Positions 17,822 through 27,220 of a stretch of DNA of 64,000 bases are shown in pieces; positions within the stretch are counted from its first letter, which is position 1; every line of letters starts with the position of its first letter. Position numbers and translations under genes: made by a program. The stretch is from VAZQ01 sp963725065 (GTDB lineage: Bacteria; Pseudomonadota; Alphaproteobacteria; Rhizobiales; Xanthobacteraceae), in NCBI GenBank assembly GCA_963725065.1, contig CAVRXD010000036.1, forward strand, positions 35,043-99,042, in the 5' to 3' direction. The notes beneath the pieces were generated by a model that saw only the letters and a list, made by a program, of their open reading frames with translations, made no database searches and had not been told where the DNA came from.

Positions 17822-19001
17822 TGCGCCGCGCGAAGCGTGGATCACCGGTATCGGCATCGTGTCCTGCCTCGGCGAAGGCGCCGAGGCGCATTGGGAAGCT
17901 CTCACGGCGCGACGCCCCAACGTCGACGCCGAAACCTTTGCTCCCCATCTCGTCCATCCGCTCGCGCCGGTCAATCTCGACCTGCAAATCCCCAAAAAGG
18001 GCGACCAGCGCCAGATGGAAGCGTGGCAGCGGATCGGCACCTACGCCGCCGGGCTCGCGCTCGCGGATGCGGGAGTGAAAGGCAACGCCGAACTGCTCGC
18101 GCAGATGGACATGGTGGTCGCCGCGGGCGGCGGCGAGCGCGACATCGCGGTCGACGGCAATATCCTCACTAACAAGTCCAAGGCCGCGAACCCCGAAGCC
18201 TTTCTCAACGAACGCCTGATGAGCGATCTGCGGCCGACATTGTTCCTGGCACAGCTCTCCAATCTGCTCGCCGGCAATATTTCGATCGTGCATGGCGTCA
18301 CCGGTTCGTCGCGTACATTCATGGGCGAGGAGTCGGCCGGCGTGGACGCGGTGCGCATCGCGCTTGCGCGCATCGCCGGCGGACAGAGCGATCTCGCGTT
18401 GGTGGGCGGCTCGCACAACGGCGAGCGCGAGGACCTGCTGCTGCTCTACGATGCCGGCGGACATATGTTGCGCGGCCCGTTCCAGCCGGTCTGGGAACGC
18501 AAGAACGGAATGGTGCTCGGCTCGCTCGGCGCCTTCCTCGTGCTGGAGGCGCGCAGCCATGCCGAGGCGCGCGGCGCCATGCCGTTGGCACGGCTGTCGA
18601 GTGTCATGTCGGAGCGCTCAAGCCGGCCCGCCGGCGCCGTCACCGCGGCCTTGGCGCGGATGTGGCAACAGCTGGCGCCGCCGCCCAAGAGCGGGCGCAT
18701 CGCGGTGATTTCAGGCGCCAGCGGCGCTGAGCCGGCAACCAATGAAGAGCGCGCCTGGCTCCAGACCATGCCGGACGTGCCGGTGCGCGCGACCGGCAGC
18801 GATCTCGGCCATGGTTTTGAGCCGCAATTCGCCATGAACATCGCGCTTGCCTGCCTCGCGCTCGGTCGCGAAAAGTTGTTCCCGCCCTTCGATTCGTCCG
18901 GGATCGAACGGGCGTATGAAGGTCCGCTCGACCAGGTCGCCGTCACCGCCGTCGGCCATTGGCGCGGCGAAGGCATGGCCCTGGTCGAGGCCGTGAGGTG
19001 A
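17814..19001 (+). CDS. fabF2XL: Beta-ketoacyl-ACP synthase homologue FabF2XL, catalytic Cys lost
   Basis: A 395-residue thiolase-fold protein. In FabF1XL next door the nucleophile sits in STACASGASAI. The aligned stretch here is MGEESAGVDAV, placing Glu173 at the cysteine position. The first active-site histidine region (NPHGTGT in FabF1XL) reads SGASGAEPATN, without histidine. Only the later GHGFEPQF keeps a His. This resembles the KS-beta / chain-length-factor subunit of type II polyketide synthases, where Cys is replaced by Gln. It therefore probably pairs with FabF1XL rather than condensing on its own. Confidence 0.9.
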   Translation: MADAPREAWITGIGIVSCLGEGAEAHWEALTARRPNVDAETFAPHLVHPLAPVNLDLQIPKKGDQRQMEAWQRIGTYAAGLALADAGVKGNAELLAQMDMVVAAGGGERDIAVDGNILTNKSKAANPEAFLNERLMSDLRPTLFLAQLSNLLAGNISIVHGVTGSSRTFMGEESAGVDAVRIALARIAGGQSDLALVGGSHNGEREDLLLLYDAGGHMLRGPFQPVWERKNGMVLGSLGAFLVLEARSHAEARGAMPLARLSSVMSERSSRPAGAVTAALARMWQQLAPPPKSGRIAVISGASGAEPATNEERAWLQTMPDVPVRATGSDLGHGFEPQFAMNIALACLALGREKLFPPFDSSGIERAYEGPLDQVAVTAVGHWRGEGMALVEAVR

Positions 19002-19013
19002 AGGAGGGCTGAC

Positions 19014-20294
19014 ATGGCATCTTCGCACGACAAGAACGGGCGTCCGATCGTGGTGGTCACCGGCATGGGCGTGATCACCTCTCTGGGCGCGGGCAAGGCC
19101 GACAACTGGGCCAAGCTCACCGCCGGCGAATCCGGCATCCACCGGATCACCCGTTTTGCCAACGAAGGCCTCAAGACCACGATCGCGGGCTCGGTCGATT
19201 TCATTCCGGTCGAGCCGTTCTGCTCGACCGACCTCGGCGAGCGCATGGCGGCGATGGTCGCCGAGGAGGCGATCACCGAGGCTGGCATCGGACGCAAGGG
19301 TGACTTCCCGGGCCCGCTGTTCCTGGCCGTCGCACCGGTGGAGATCGAGTGGCCGCATCGCGACGTGCTGGCGGCCGCGTCCGGCGCCAACGACGCGGTC
19401 GGATACGACGACCTCCTGCGCGCCAGCGCCTCGGGCCGCTTCCACGCCATCCATGAGCGCTGCCTGTTCGGCTCGGTCGCCGAGCATCTTGCCGACCAGT
19501 TCGGCACCAAGGGCTCGCCCATTTCGGTGTCCACCGCCTGTGCCTCGGGCGCGAGCGCGATCCAGCTCGGCGTCGAGGCGATCCGCCGCGGCGAAGCCGA
19601 GGCCGCGCTCTGCATCGGCACCGACGGCTCGGTTAATCCGGAGGCATTGATCCGCTTCTCGCTGTTGTCCGCGCTCTCGACATCGAACAATCCGCCGGAG
19701 TCGGCGGCAAAGCCGTTTGCCAAGAACCGCGACGGCTTCGTCATGGCCGAAGGCGCCGCCGCGCTCGTGCTCGAGAGCTACGATTCCGCCGTCGCGCGCG
19801 GCGCGAACATCCTCGGCGTTCTCGCCGGCTGCGGCGAGATGGCGGACTCGTTCCACCGCACCCGCTCGAGCCCCGACGGCAAGCCGATCATCGGATGCAT
19901 CCGCCGCGCCGTCGAGGATGCCGGGCTCTTGCCCGAGGACATCGACTACATCAACCCGCATGGCACCGGCACCCCCGAGAACGACAAGATGGAATATCTC
20001 GGCGTGGCGACGGTGTTTGGAGAGCGGGCCAAATCGATTCCGATTTCCTCGAACAAGTCGATGATCGGGCACACGCTGTCGGCAGCCGGCGCGGTCGAGA
20101 CCGTGTTCACGCTGTTGACCCTGGAGCATCAGCGCTTGCCCCCCACCATCAACTACAACGTCCCGGATCCGGCGATACCGCTCGATGTCGTGCCGAACAC
20201 CGCCCGCGATGCCAAGGTCCGCCATGCGCTGTCGAACTCGTTCGGTTTCGGCGGACAGAACGTGTCGCTGGTGATGAGCCGCGAGCCCGCGTGA
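19014..20294 (+). CDS. fabF1XL: Beta-ketoacyl-ACP synthase FabF1XL
   Basis: A 426-residue condensing enzyme with the full catalytic triad: Cys176 in STACASGASA, His in NPHGTGTPENDKME and His in SNKSMIGHTLSAAGAVE. It elongates the long acyl chain held on AcpXL. It lies 12 bp after fabF2XL, the arrangement expected for a heterodimer. GGAGGG precedes the ATG. Confidence 0.94.
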   Translation: MASSHDKNGRPIVVVTGMGVITSLGAGKADNWAKLTAGESGIHRITRFANEGLKTTIAGSVDFIPVEPFCSTDLGERMAAMVAEEAITEAGIGRKGDFPGPLFLAVAPVEIEWPHRDVLAAASGANDAVGYDDLLRASASGRFHAIHERCLFGSVAEHLADQFGTKGSPISVSTACASGASAIQLGVEAIRRGEAEAALCIGTDGSVNPEALIRFSLLSALSTSNNPPESAAKPFAKNRDGFVMAEGAAALVLESYDSAVARGANILGVLAGCGEMADSFHRTRSSPDGKPIIGCIRRAVEDAGLLPEDIDYINPHGTGTPENDKMEYLGVATVFGERAKSIPISSNKSMIGHTLSAAGAVETVFTLLTLEHQRLPPTINYNVPDPAIPLDVVPNTARDAKVRHALSNSFGFGGQNVSLVMSREPA

Positions 20295-20297
20295 CGC

Positions 20298-21320
20298 ATG
20301 CGGGCACTTACCCTCCTTGCCGATCGCAAGCTTGAGCTGACCGACATCCCCGCCCCTGCCGCGCCGGCCGCGGGCGAGGTGCAGATCCGGGTCAAGGGCG
20401 TAGCGCTCAATCATCTCGACCTCTGGGGCTATCGCGGCATGGCCTTTGCCAAGCGCAAGATGCCGGTCGTGGTCGGCGTCGAGGCCGCCGGCGAGATCGC
20501 CGCGGTCGGTCCGGGCACGGCCGGATTCAAGCCGGGCGACGGCGTCGTCATGTACGGGGCCTTGACCTGCGGCACCTGCAAGGCCTGCCGCGAGGGCCGC
20601 GACAATCTGTGCGAGAACGTCGGCGGCATCATGGGCTTCCACATCGATGGCTTCGCCCGCGATCTCGTCAACATGCCGGCGCGCCTGGTGATGCCGGTGC
20701 CCGCGGGCGTGTCGTTGCGCGATGCCGCCTGCGCGCCGATCGCCTTTGCGACGGTGCAGCACATGCTGTTCGACAATGCCAGGCTCGAGCCGGGTGAAAC
20801 CGTACTGGTGCACGCCGGCGGCTCCGGGATCGGCTCGGTCGCGATCATGATGGCGAAGGCGATCGGCTGCACCGTCATCACCACGGTCGGCGACGACGCC
20901 AAGGCGGAAAAGGCCAAGGCGCTGGGCGCCGATCACGTCATCAATTACCGCACCGACCGGTTCGAAGGCGCCGTGCGCAAGATCACCGCCAAGAAGGGCG
21001 TCGACGTGGTGTTCGAGCATGTCGGCGCCGAGACCTTCAACGGCTCGCTCCTTTGCCTCAAGCGCGGCGGCCGGCTGGTCACCTGCGGTTCCACGTCGGG
21101 ACCGACGACGACCATCAATCTGATGCAGCTTTTCCAGCAGCAGTACCGCATCATCGGTTCGTTCGGCGCCTCGATGCGCAATATCCGCGAAAGCCTGGCC
21201 AAGATGGCGGACGGCCTCCTGCCGGTGATCGACACCGAGGTTCCGCTTGCCGAGTTCGAGCGCGGGCTGGCGCGGCTCGAAAGCCGGCAGGTGTTCGGTA
21301 AGATCGTCGTCTCGTTTTGA
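20298..21320 (+). CDS. adh2XL: Zinc-type alcohol dehydrogenase/reductase (Adh2XL)
   Basis: A 340-residue medium-chain dehydrogenase/reductase. It has the MDR signature region VGVEAAGEIAAVGPGTAGFK, the structural zinc lobe CGTCKACREGRDNLC, and a nucleotide-binding VHAGGSGIGSVAIMMAKA. In the rhizobial cluster this member is thought to act as an enoyl- or keto-reductase in chain elongation; that role is by position. It is 3 bp after fabF1XL. Confidence 0.9.
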   Translation: MRALTLLADRKLELTDIPAPAAPAAGEVQIRVKGVALNHLDLWGYRGMAFAKRKMPVVVGVEAAGEIAAVGPGTAGFKPGDGVVMYGALTCGTCKACREGRDNLCENVGGIMGFHIDGFARDLVNMPARLVMPVPAGVSLRDAACAPIAFATVQHMLFDNARLEPGETVLVHAGGSGIGSVAIMMAKAIGCTVITTVGDDAKAEKAKALGADHVINYRTDRFEGAVRKITAKKGVDVVFEHVGAETFNGSLLCLKRGGRLVTCGSTSGPTTTINLMQLFQQQYRIIGSFGASMRNIRESLAKMADGLLPVIDTEVPLAEFERGLARLESRQVFGKIVVSF

Positions 21321-21342
21321 CGCGCCGCCGCGAGCGCCATCC

Positions 21343-22269
21343 ATGACCGCGTCGAGAGCTCATCGCGCCGGGCAACAGGTCAAGGCCGCTGCCGACGCGA
21401 CGCTCGGTCTCCTGGCCGTCGGCATGTTGCGGGCGATCCGCGCCACCAGCCGCACCGGCATGTCCGACTTCGCCGGCGGCTTCATGCGCAGGCTCGGACC
21501 GCGGCTCAAGGAGCACGAGATCGGCCGCGCCAATCTCGCGGCTGCATTTCCGGAAAAGTCCGCAGCCGAGATCGAGGAGATTCTGCAGGCGGTCTGGGAC
21601 AATCTCGGCCGCGTCGCCGCCGAATTCGCCCATATCGATCGCCTGCAGATGTTCGAACCCGATCCGCACGACCAGGGCGACATGCTCTACACGCAGGAGG
21701 TCTACGAGCGGTTCAAGCACCTGCGCGACGACGGCAAGCCGGCGCTGATCTTCGCCGCCCATCTCGCCAACTGGGAGCTGCCGGCGCTGGTGGCGAGCAA
21801 ATACCGGCTGGACACCACCGTGCTCTACCGGCGGCCCAATATCGGCGCGGTGAGCGACGCCATCATCCAGATCCGCAAGGACAGCATGGGCACCTTGGTT
21901 CCGACCGGTCTCGATGCGCCGCTCAAGCTGCTGCGCGTGCTCGAGGCCGGCGGCCACGTCGCCATGCTCGTCGACCAGCATTACGTGAACGGGGTCGACG
22001 TGACCTTCTTCGGCCGTACCTGCAAGGCCAATCCGTTCATCGCCCGGCTCGCGCGCCACATCGACTGCCCCATTCACGGCACGCGGGTCGTGCGCCTGCC
22101 GGACAAGCGGCGCTTTCGCGTCGACCTTACCGAGGCGATCGAGCCGCGGCGCGACGCCGACGGCAAGGTCGACATCGCGGGCACCATGCAGGCGGTCACG
22201 TCGGTGGTCGAAGACTGGGTGCGCGAGCACCCGGAGCAGTGGCTGTGGGTGCACCGGCGCTGGCGCTGA
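21343..22269 (+). CDS. lpxXL: Lipid A very-long-chain acyltransferase LpxXL
   Basis: A 308-residue inner-membrane acyltransferase of the LpxL/HtrB (LPLAT) family. The catalytic H-X4-D/E box is present as HLANWE, followed by ALVASKYRLDTTVLYRRPN and VDQHYVNGVDVTFFGR. It moves the AcpXL-bound long-chain hydroxy fatty acid onto lipid A. It starts at the ATG at 21343, 22 bp after adh2XL, and closes the cluster; the convergent potF-like gene begins only 6 bp away. Confidence 0.92.
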   Translation: MTASRAHRAGQQVKAAADATLGLLAVGMLRAIRATSRTGMSDFAGGFMRRLGPRLKEHEIGRANLAAAFPEKSAAEIEEILQAVWDNLGRVAAEFAHIDRLQMFEPDPHDQGDMLYTQEVYERFKHLRDDGKPALIFAAHLANWELPALVASKYRLDTTVLYRRPNIGAVSDAIIQIRKDSMGTLVPTGLDAPLKLLRVLEAGGHVAMLVDQHYVNGVDVTFFGRTCKANPFIARLARHIDCPIHGTRVVRLPDKRRFRVDLTEAIEPRRDADGKVDIAGTMQAVTSVVEDWVREHPEQWLWVHRRWR

Positions 22270-22275
22270 CAGCCG

Positions 22276-23376
22276 CTACTTTCCGGTCTTGATCCTGGTC
22301 CACATCCGGTTCATCAGCCGCTGCGTCTTCGGATCATGGGCGGCGATGGTGTAAAGCCGCTTCATCTCCGCGTCGTCCGGATAGATGGACTTGTCATCCA
22401 GGATCGACTTGTCGATGAATTTCTGGCTCGCCAGGTTGCCGTTGGCATAGAAGATGAAATTCGAGTTCTTCGCCGCGACTTCCGGCTTCTGCAGATAATT
22501 GATGAAGGCGAGCGCTTCGGGCCCGTTCTTGGCGTCGCGCGGAATGGCGAGGTTGTCGAACCATAGCTGTGTCCCTTCGCGCGGGATCGCGTAGGCGATG
22601 TCGACACCGTTCTTGGCTTCCTGAGCGCGCTTTTGCGCCTGCTTGATATCGCCGGAGAATCCCACCACGAGGCAGATTTCTCCGGACGCCAGCAGATTGA
22701 CATACTCCGAAGAGTGAAACCTGCGCACGGAAGGTCTGATCTTGGTCATGAGATCGGCCGCCTTCTGCAGATCGGCCTCCTTCGCGGTGTTCGGATCGAG
22801 CCCGAGATAATGCAGCGCGGCGGCCAGCATATCGTCGGACGAGTTGAGCATGTAGACGCCGCAGTCCTTGAACTTGGCCAGATTCTCCGGCTTGAAGACG
22901 ATGTCCCAGCTGTCGATCTTGCCGTCCCCGCCCAACGCCTCGCGCGCCTTCTTGACGTTGTAGCCGATCCCGATCGTGCCCCACATGTAGTTGACGGCAT
23001 ACGCGTTGCCGGGGTCGTAGCTGGCCAGGCGCTGCGTGATCTCCGGCCACATGTTGACCAGGTTCGGCAGCTTGGCCTTGTCCAGCTTCTGGAAAACGCC
23101 GGCCTTGATCTGGCGCTCGAGGAAATAGGCCGTCGGCACCACCACATCATAGCCGGACTTGCCGGCCAGCAGCTTGGTCTCCAGCGTGTCGTTGGAATCG
23201 AAGGTGTCGTAGCGCGCCTTGATCCCGGTCTCCTTGGTGAACTCCTCCATCACGTTCGGAGCGATATAGTCGGTCCAGTTGTAGACGTTGACGATCCGCT
23301 CCGATTTGGTCTGCGCAGCGGCAGGCGTGATGACCGCCGAGGCGGCAACAAGGGCGAGACAGATCGGTCGGCGCAT
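22276..23376 (-). CDS. PotF-like polyamine ABC transporter receptor
   Basis: A 366-residue periplasmic binding protein with signal peptide (ending ITPAAAQ). PotF/PotD hallmarks: VNVYNWTDYIAPNVMEEF, YDVVVPTAYFLERQ and NYMWGTIGIGYN. It binds putrescine or spermidine. No permease or ATPase genes are adjacent, so it is an orphan receptor or serves a distant transporter. Confidence 0.9.
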   Translation of the reverse strand: MRRPICLALVAASAVITPAAAQTKSERIVNVYNWTDYIAPNVMEEFTKETGIKARYDTFDSNDTLETKLLAGKSGYDVVVPTAYFLERQIKAGVFQKLDKAKLPNLVNMWPEITQRLASYDPGNAYAVNYMWGTIGIGYNVKKAREALGGDGKIDSWDIVFKPENLAKFKDCGVYMLNSSDDMLAAALHYLGLDPNTAKEADLQKAADLMTKIRPSVRRFHSSEYVNLLASGEICLVVGFSGDIKQAQKRAQEAKNGVDIAYAIPREGTQLWFDNLAIPRDAKNGPEALAFINYLQKPEVAAKNSNFIFYANGNLASQKFIDKSILDDKSIYPDDAEMKRLYTIAAHDPKTQRLMNRMWTRIKTGK

Positions 23377-23493
23377 GGATGGTACCCTCTCAAGGGAAGA
23401 TGATCATCAGCGGTTGCGGATATGGATTGCGGGCACGCCACGGCGCGGCGCCCCGGATTGACAGCCAATCGAAGCAAGCGTCAGCGGCACGCC

Positions 23494-23829
23494 TTAGCTC
23501 TCGGTCGGCAGACCGAGCTCCTTCCACGCCTTCATGCCGCCGGCGAGATGGCTATCGTAGGGCAGGCCCGCGCTCTGCGCGATCAGCGACGCGGTGACGG
23601 AGCGATTACCCGAACGGCAGGCGAAGACGACCTGCCGGCCCTGCGGATCGGGGATCGCGGCCGGGTCGAACTCCGACATCGGAAGATAGAAGGCGTCGGG
23701 ATAGCGCTCGACCTCGGTCTCGTTCGGCTCGCGGACATCGACCAGCAGGATTTTGCCCTCGGCCAGGCCGCGCGCGACCTCTTCCGGGGCCAGATCGTGC
23801 ACGTTGTCTCGGCCAAGCTGAGCGGACAT
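23494..23829 (-). CDS. Single-domain rhodanese-like sulfurtransferase
   Basis: A 111-residue cytoplasmic protein. It includes ILLVDVREPNETEVERYP and the active-site loop FACRSGNRS with the persulfide cysteine, followed by HLAGGMKAWKELGLP, all typical of GlpE/PspE-type rhodaneses. It transfers sulfane sulfur; donor and acceptor are unknown. About 106 bp downstream of kup on the same strand. Confidence 0.92.
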   Translation of the reverse strand: MSAQLGRDNVHDLAPEEVARGLAEGKILLVDVREPNETEVERYPDAFYLPMSEFDPAAIPDPQGRQVVFACRSGNRSVTASLIAQSAGLPYDSHLAGGMKAWKELGLPTES

Positions 23830-23935
23830 CGGACTACTCCTCGTTCCGGCGTGGCGGCGCCGCCACGCGACAGAAGTCGCGCGTCACGGCGACGGAATCA
23901 AGAGAGCTATCCACCGATTTTCATGCCGGCGGCAT

Positions 23936-25861
23936 TTACACCGTGACCTGGGTGCCGACCTCGACCACCCGCCCGGTGGGGATCTGGAAGAAGTCCGTGG
24001 CGTCGCTCGCCGACTTCGCCAGCCCGATGAACAGATGATCCTGCCACCGCGGCATGCCGGAATGCGCCGCCGGTTTGAGCGCGCGGCGCGACAGAAAGAA
24101 CGAGGTCGACATGATGTCGAACTGCCACCCGTGCTTGCGGGCGATGGCCAGCGCCTTCGGGACATTCGGCGATTCCATGTAACCGAACTTGAGCGCCAAC
24201 AGGCTGAAGCGCGGCGAGCGCGCCGTGATCCGCACCCGCTCCTCGTCCGTCACGCGCGGAGTGTCGGTCGTGATGATGGTGAGGATGACGTTGTGGTCGT
24301 GCAGCACCTTGTTGTGCTTGAGATTGTGCAGCAGCGCGGTCGGCGCGAATTCCGGCTGGCTGGTGAGAAATACCGCCGTGCCCGGCACGGTGTGCGGCGG
24401 ATGCTTCTCCAGGCTCCCCAGCAAGGTATCGAGCGGCACTTCGCTGCGCCGGGTCTTCTGAGCGAGGATGTTGGTGCCGCGCCGCCAGGTCAGAATGATC
24501 AGCACCATCGACGCGCCGAACAGGATCGGCACCCATGCGCCTTCGAACAGCTTGAGCAGGTTGGCGGAGAAGAACACGACATCGACGAGGATAAGCGGTG
24601 CAACCACCGCGATCGTCCGCCATAGCGGCCAATGCCACAGCTTCCAGATCACGATGAACGCCAGCACCCCATCGACCACCATCGTGGTGGCGACCGCGAT
24701 GCCGTAGGCGGAGGCGAGCGCCTCCGAACTGCGGAACACGCCGACCAGCAGCAGGACCCCGATCAGCAGCATCCCGGTGACGCGGGGAATGTAGATCTGT
24801 CCCGCCTGCGACGCCGATGTGTGCAGGATCGCAAGCCGCGGCAACAGGCCGAGCTGGATGGCCTGATGCACCAGCGAATAGGCGCCGGTGATCACGGCCT
24901 GGCTCGCGATCACGGTGGCGGCGGTCGCTAGCACGACCATGGGCAGCAGCAGAATGTCGGGCACGAGCCGATAGAACGGGTTTTCGATCGCGGCCGGGTC
25001 CGCGAGCACCTTGGCGCCCTGGCCGAAATAGTTGAGCAGCAGCGACGGCAACACCAGACCGAACCAGGCCCTCCGGATCGGCTTGCGTCCGAAATGGCCG
25101 AGGTCGGCATAGAGCGCCTCGCCGCCGGTGACGACGAGGAAGACGAGGCCGAGCGTCACCAGCCCGATATCGCCGTGATAAAACAGAAACGTCAGGGCGT
25201 AGATCGGGTTGATGGCGGCGATCACCCCCGGATCGTCGCGAATGTGCAGCAGCCCTGCCGCCGCGATCGCGACGAACCAGACCACCATGACCGGGGCGAA
25301 GAAGCTCGCCACCCGCGCGGTGCCGCGGCTCTGCGCGGCGAACAGCGCGATCAGGACCACGATGGTGAACGGCACGACGTAGTGGTCGAAGGCGGGCGTG
25401 ACCAGCTTCAATCCTTCCACCGCCGACAGCACGGAAATCGCCGGCGTGATGACGGCGTCTCCCAGAAACATGGAAGCGCCGACGACGCCGAGCAGGAAGA
25501 CGAGCGCGGTGCGCCGCCCGAGCGCGCGCGTCGCCAGCGCGGTGAGCGACAGCGTGCCGCCCTCGCCGTTGTTGTCCGCCCGCAGCAGCAGGACGACGTA
25601 TTTCAGGGTGACCACGATAATCAGCGACCACAGGATCAGCGAGAGCACGCCGAGCACGACGGTACGGGTCACCGGGCCGGATTCGGTCGCGGCCACCACC
25701 GCGACGCGGAACGCATAGAGCGGGCTGGTGCCGATATCGCCATAGACGACGCCGACGCTGCCCAGGGCCATCGCCCACAGGCTCGTCTTGTCATGTGACA
25801 CGCCATGGCTCGGCACATGGGCCACGCCGGACGCGGACTTTTCGTTCGCTACATGAGCCAT
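23936..25861 (-). CDS. kup: Kup-type low-affinity potassium transporter
   Basis: About 641 residues from the ATG at 25861 (a TTG 10 codons upstream is less likely). The Kup signature VGVVYGDIGTSPLYAF lies near residue 40, followed by about 12 hydrophobic segments and a soluble C-terminal third. It imports potassium together with protons across the inner membrane. The N-terminus is longer and more polar than usual (VAHVPSHGVSHDKTSLW). Confidence 0.94.
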   Translation of the reverse strand: MAHVANEKSASGVAHVPSHGVSHDKTSLWAMALGSVGVVYGDIGTSPLYAFRVAVVAATESGPVTRTVVLGVLSLILWSLIIVVTLKYVVLLLRADNNGEGGTLSLTALATRALGRRTALVFLLGVVGASMFLGDAVITPAISVLSAVEGLKLVTPAFDHYVVPFTIVVLIALFAAQSRGTARVASFFAPVMVVWFVAIAAAGLLHIRDDPGVIAAINPIYALTFLFYHGDIGLVTLGLVFLVVTGGEALYADLGHFGRKPIRRAWFGLVLPSLLLNYFGQGAKVLADPAAIENPFYRLVPDILLLPMVVLATAATVIASQAVITGAYSLVHQAIQLGLLPRLAILHTSASQAGQIYIPRVTGMLLIGVLLLVGVFRSSEALASAYGIAVATTMVVDGVLAFIVIWKLWHWPLWRTIAVVAPLILVDVVFFSANLLKLFEGAWVPILFGASMVLIILTWRRGTNILAQKTRRSEVPLDTLLGSLEKHPPHTVPGTAVFLTSQPEFAPTALLHNLKHNKVLHDHNVILTIITTDTPRVTDEERVRITARSPRFSLLALKFGYMESPNVPKALAIARKHGWQFDIMSTSFFLSRRALKPAAHSGMPRWQDHLFIGLAKSASDATDFFQIPTGRVVEVGTQVTV

Positions 25862-26009
25862 CGGGGCAGGATCGGTCCGGCGCGCGGCCAAGAGAGGGGC
25901 GGCTTATATCACCCCTCACCCGCAAGCAACATGCTCCAGCACAACAAGTTCCGCATGCGTGCCGAGCAGGGTCCGGAGGTACCGCGCTCACACGCACCGA
26001 TCCGGGCCG

Positions 26010-27032
26010 TCAGGCGGCAATATTCCCGTATTCTTCCTTGAGCAGCCCGAGCCGGGCATACATGTCGCGGTCGGACACCTGAAACAGCCGCGCAGTGCCG
26101 CCTGCGGCCTGGTGCACGATCCGGTTGCCTTGCGGCAAGGTGAAGATGTCGCGCTTGCACCACCGGATCGTCTCGTTGCCGATTTGGCTCTCGCCGGAGC
26201 CTTCCACCACGCAGCAGACCGAGTTCGCCGTGGTGCGGAACGGAAGCGTGGCGGCACCGCCATCGAGCTGCACCAGGAAGCAGTCCATCATCGCCATCCC
26301 CGGGCCGCCGGTGAGCGGGTTGACGTAGCGCACGCGCCGCGAGCCGTCGCGCGCGGGCGGCGCGGCGGCCACCGCGGCCGCCGTGCTCGCATAGGGATAC
26401 CGAAACACCGGCGAGTAGTCCCTGGTCGCATAGCTGGTATCGGGTACGACATTGGCGACCGCAAAGGCGGCGTCGGCCACAGTCTCCGGCATCTCGGCGA
26501 TCGGCCCGGGCTGGAACGCGCCGGTGCCCATATATTGCTGGAACGGCACGTCGAGGGCATCGAGCCAGATGATCGGGCCGCTGCCCTGGTGAACGTGCTC
26601 GTGCCAGGTCCAGGCCGGGGTGAGGATCAGGTCGCCTTCCTCCATCGGGCAGGATTTGCCATCGACGATGGTGGACGCGCCGGATCCCTCGAGCACGAAC
26701 CGCAGCGCATTCATGGTGTGGCGATGCGGTCGCGCCTTCTCGCCCGGCAACAGGATCTGGATGTTGGCGGCGAGCGTGCGCGAGGTCTGCTGCTCGTCCT
26801 GGCACTTGGGAATTGGCGGCACGAGTTGCAGCACGCGCCGTTCAACCGCCTCCGGCGACGCGACCTCGATGGCCGCGGTGATCAACGGCCGGATCTTGTC
26901 CCACGACCACAGATAACCGGCATCGGGCGGCGGCGCCGGACGATGTGCCTTGGCATTTTCCCAGAGCGGCGCGAGATTGGCCTCCTTCCATGCCTTGCGG
27001 ACGTCGCTGATATCTTGCGGGGCGGCGGACAT
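26010..27032 (-). CDS. Gentisate 1,2-dioxygenase-like bicupin
   Basis: A 340-residue ring-cleaving dioxygenase candidate. The N-terminal cupin has the iron-binding pattern PHRHTMNALRFVLEGSG and TWHEHVHQGSGP, as in gentisate, salicylate and 1-hydroxy-2-naphthoate dioxygenases. A second, less conserved cupin follows (TLPFRTTANSVCCVVEGSGE). The ATG at 27032 with GAGGAAAGG upstream is the likely start. It is divergent from a flavin monooxygenase gene, suggesting an aromatic-degradation pair. The substrate cannot be fixed from sequence. Confidence 0.85.
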   Translation of the reverse strand: MSAAPQDISDVRKAWKEANLAPLWENAKAHRPAPPPDAGYLWSWDKIRPLITAAIEVASPEAVERRVLQLVPPIPKCQDEQQTSRTLAANIQILLPGEKARPHRHTMNALRFVLEGSGASTIVDGKSCPMEEGDLILTPAWTWHEHVHQGSGPIIWLDALDVPFQQYMGTGAFQPGPIAEMPETVADAAFAVANVVPDTSYATRDYSPVFRYPYASTAAAVAAAPPARDGSRRVRYVNPLTGGPGMAMMDCFLVQLDGGAATLPFRTTANSVCCVVEGSGESQIGNETIRWCKRDIFTLPQGNRIVHQAAGGTARLFQVSDRDMYARLGLLKEEYGNIAA

Positions 27033-27220
27033 GGCGGCCAACCTTTCCTCATCTCGGCAACGATCGATGGCATCGGAGTCTAGATTACGTCCGTATGCTG
27101 TCAATCGCGGCCCGCACCAGGGCCGCGTTCGATTGACTGGCACATGCCCGGCCCTATAGTGCCGCTATTCCCATCATCGCAGGCGAAGATCTACGAGCGG
27201 ACACGGGAGCGCGGCGCCAC

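Noticed and set aside
18711..21344. 877-codon open frame on the minus strand across fabF1XL and adh2XL
   Set aside because: Shadow of GC-rich genes on the other strand; no family motifs, while the plus-strand genes carry full catalytic signatures.
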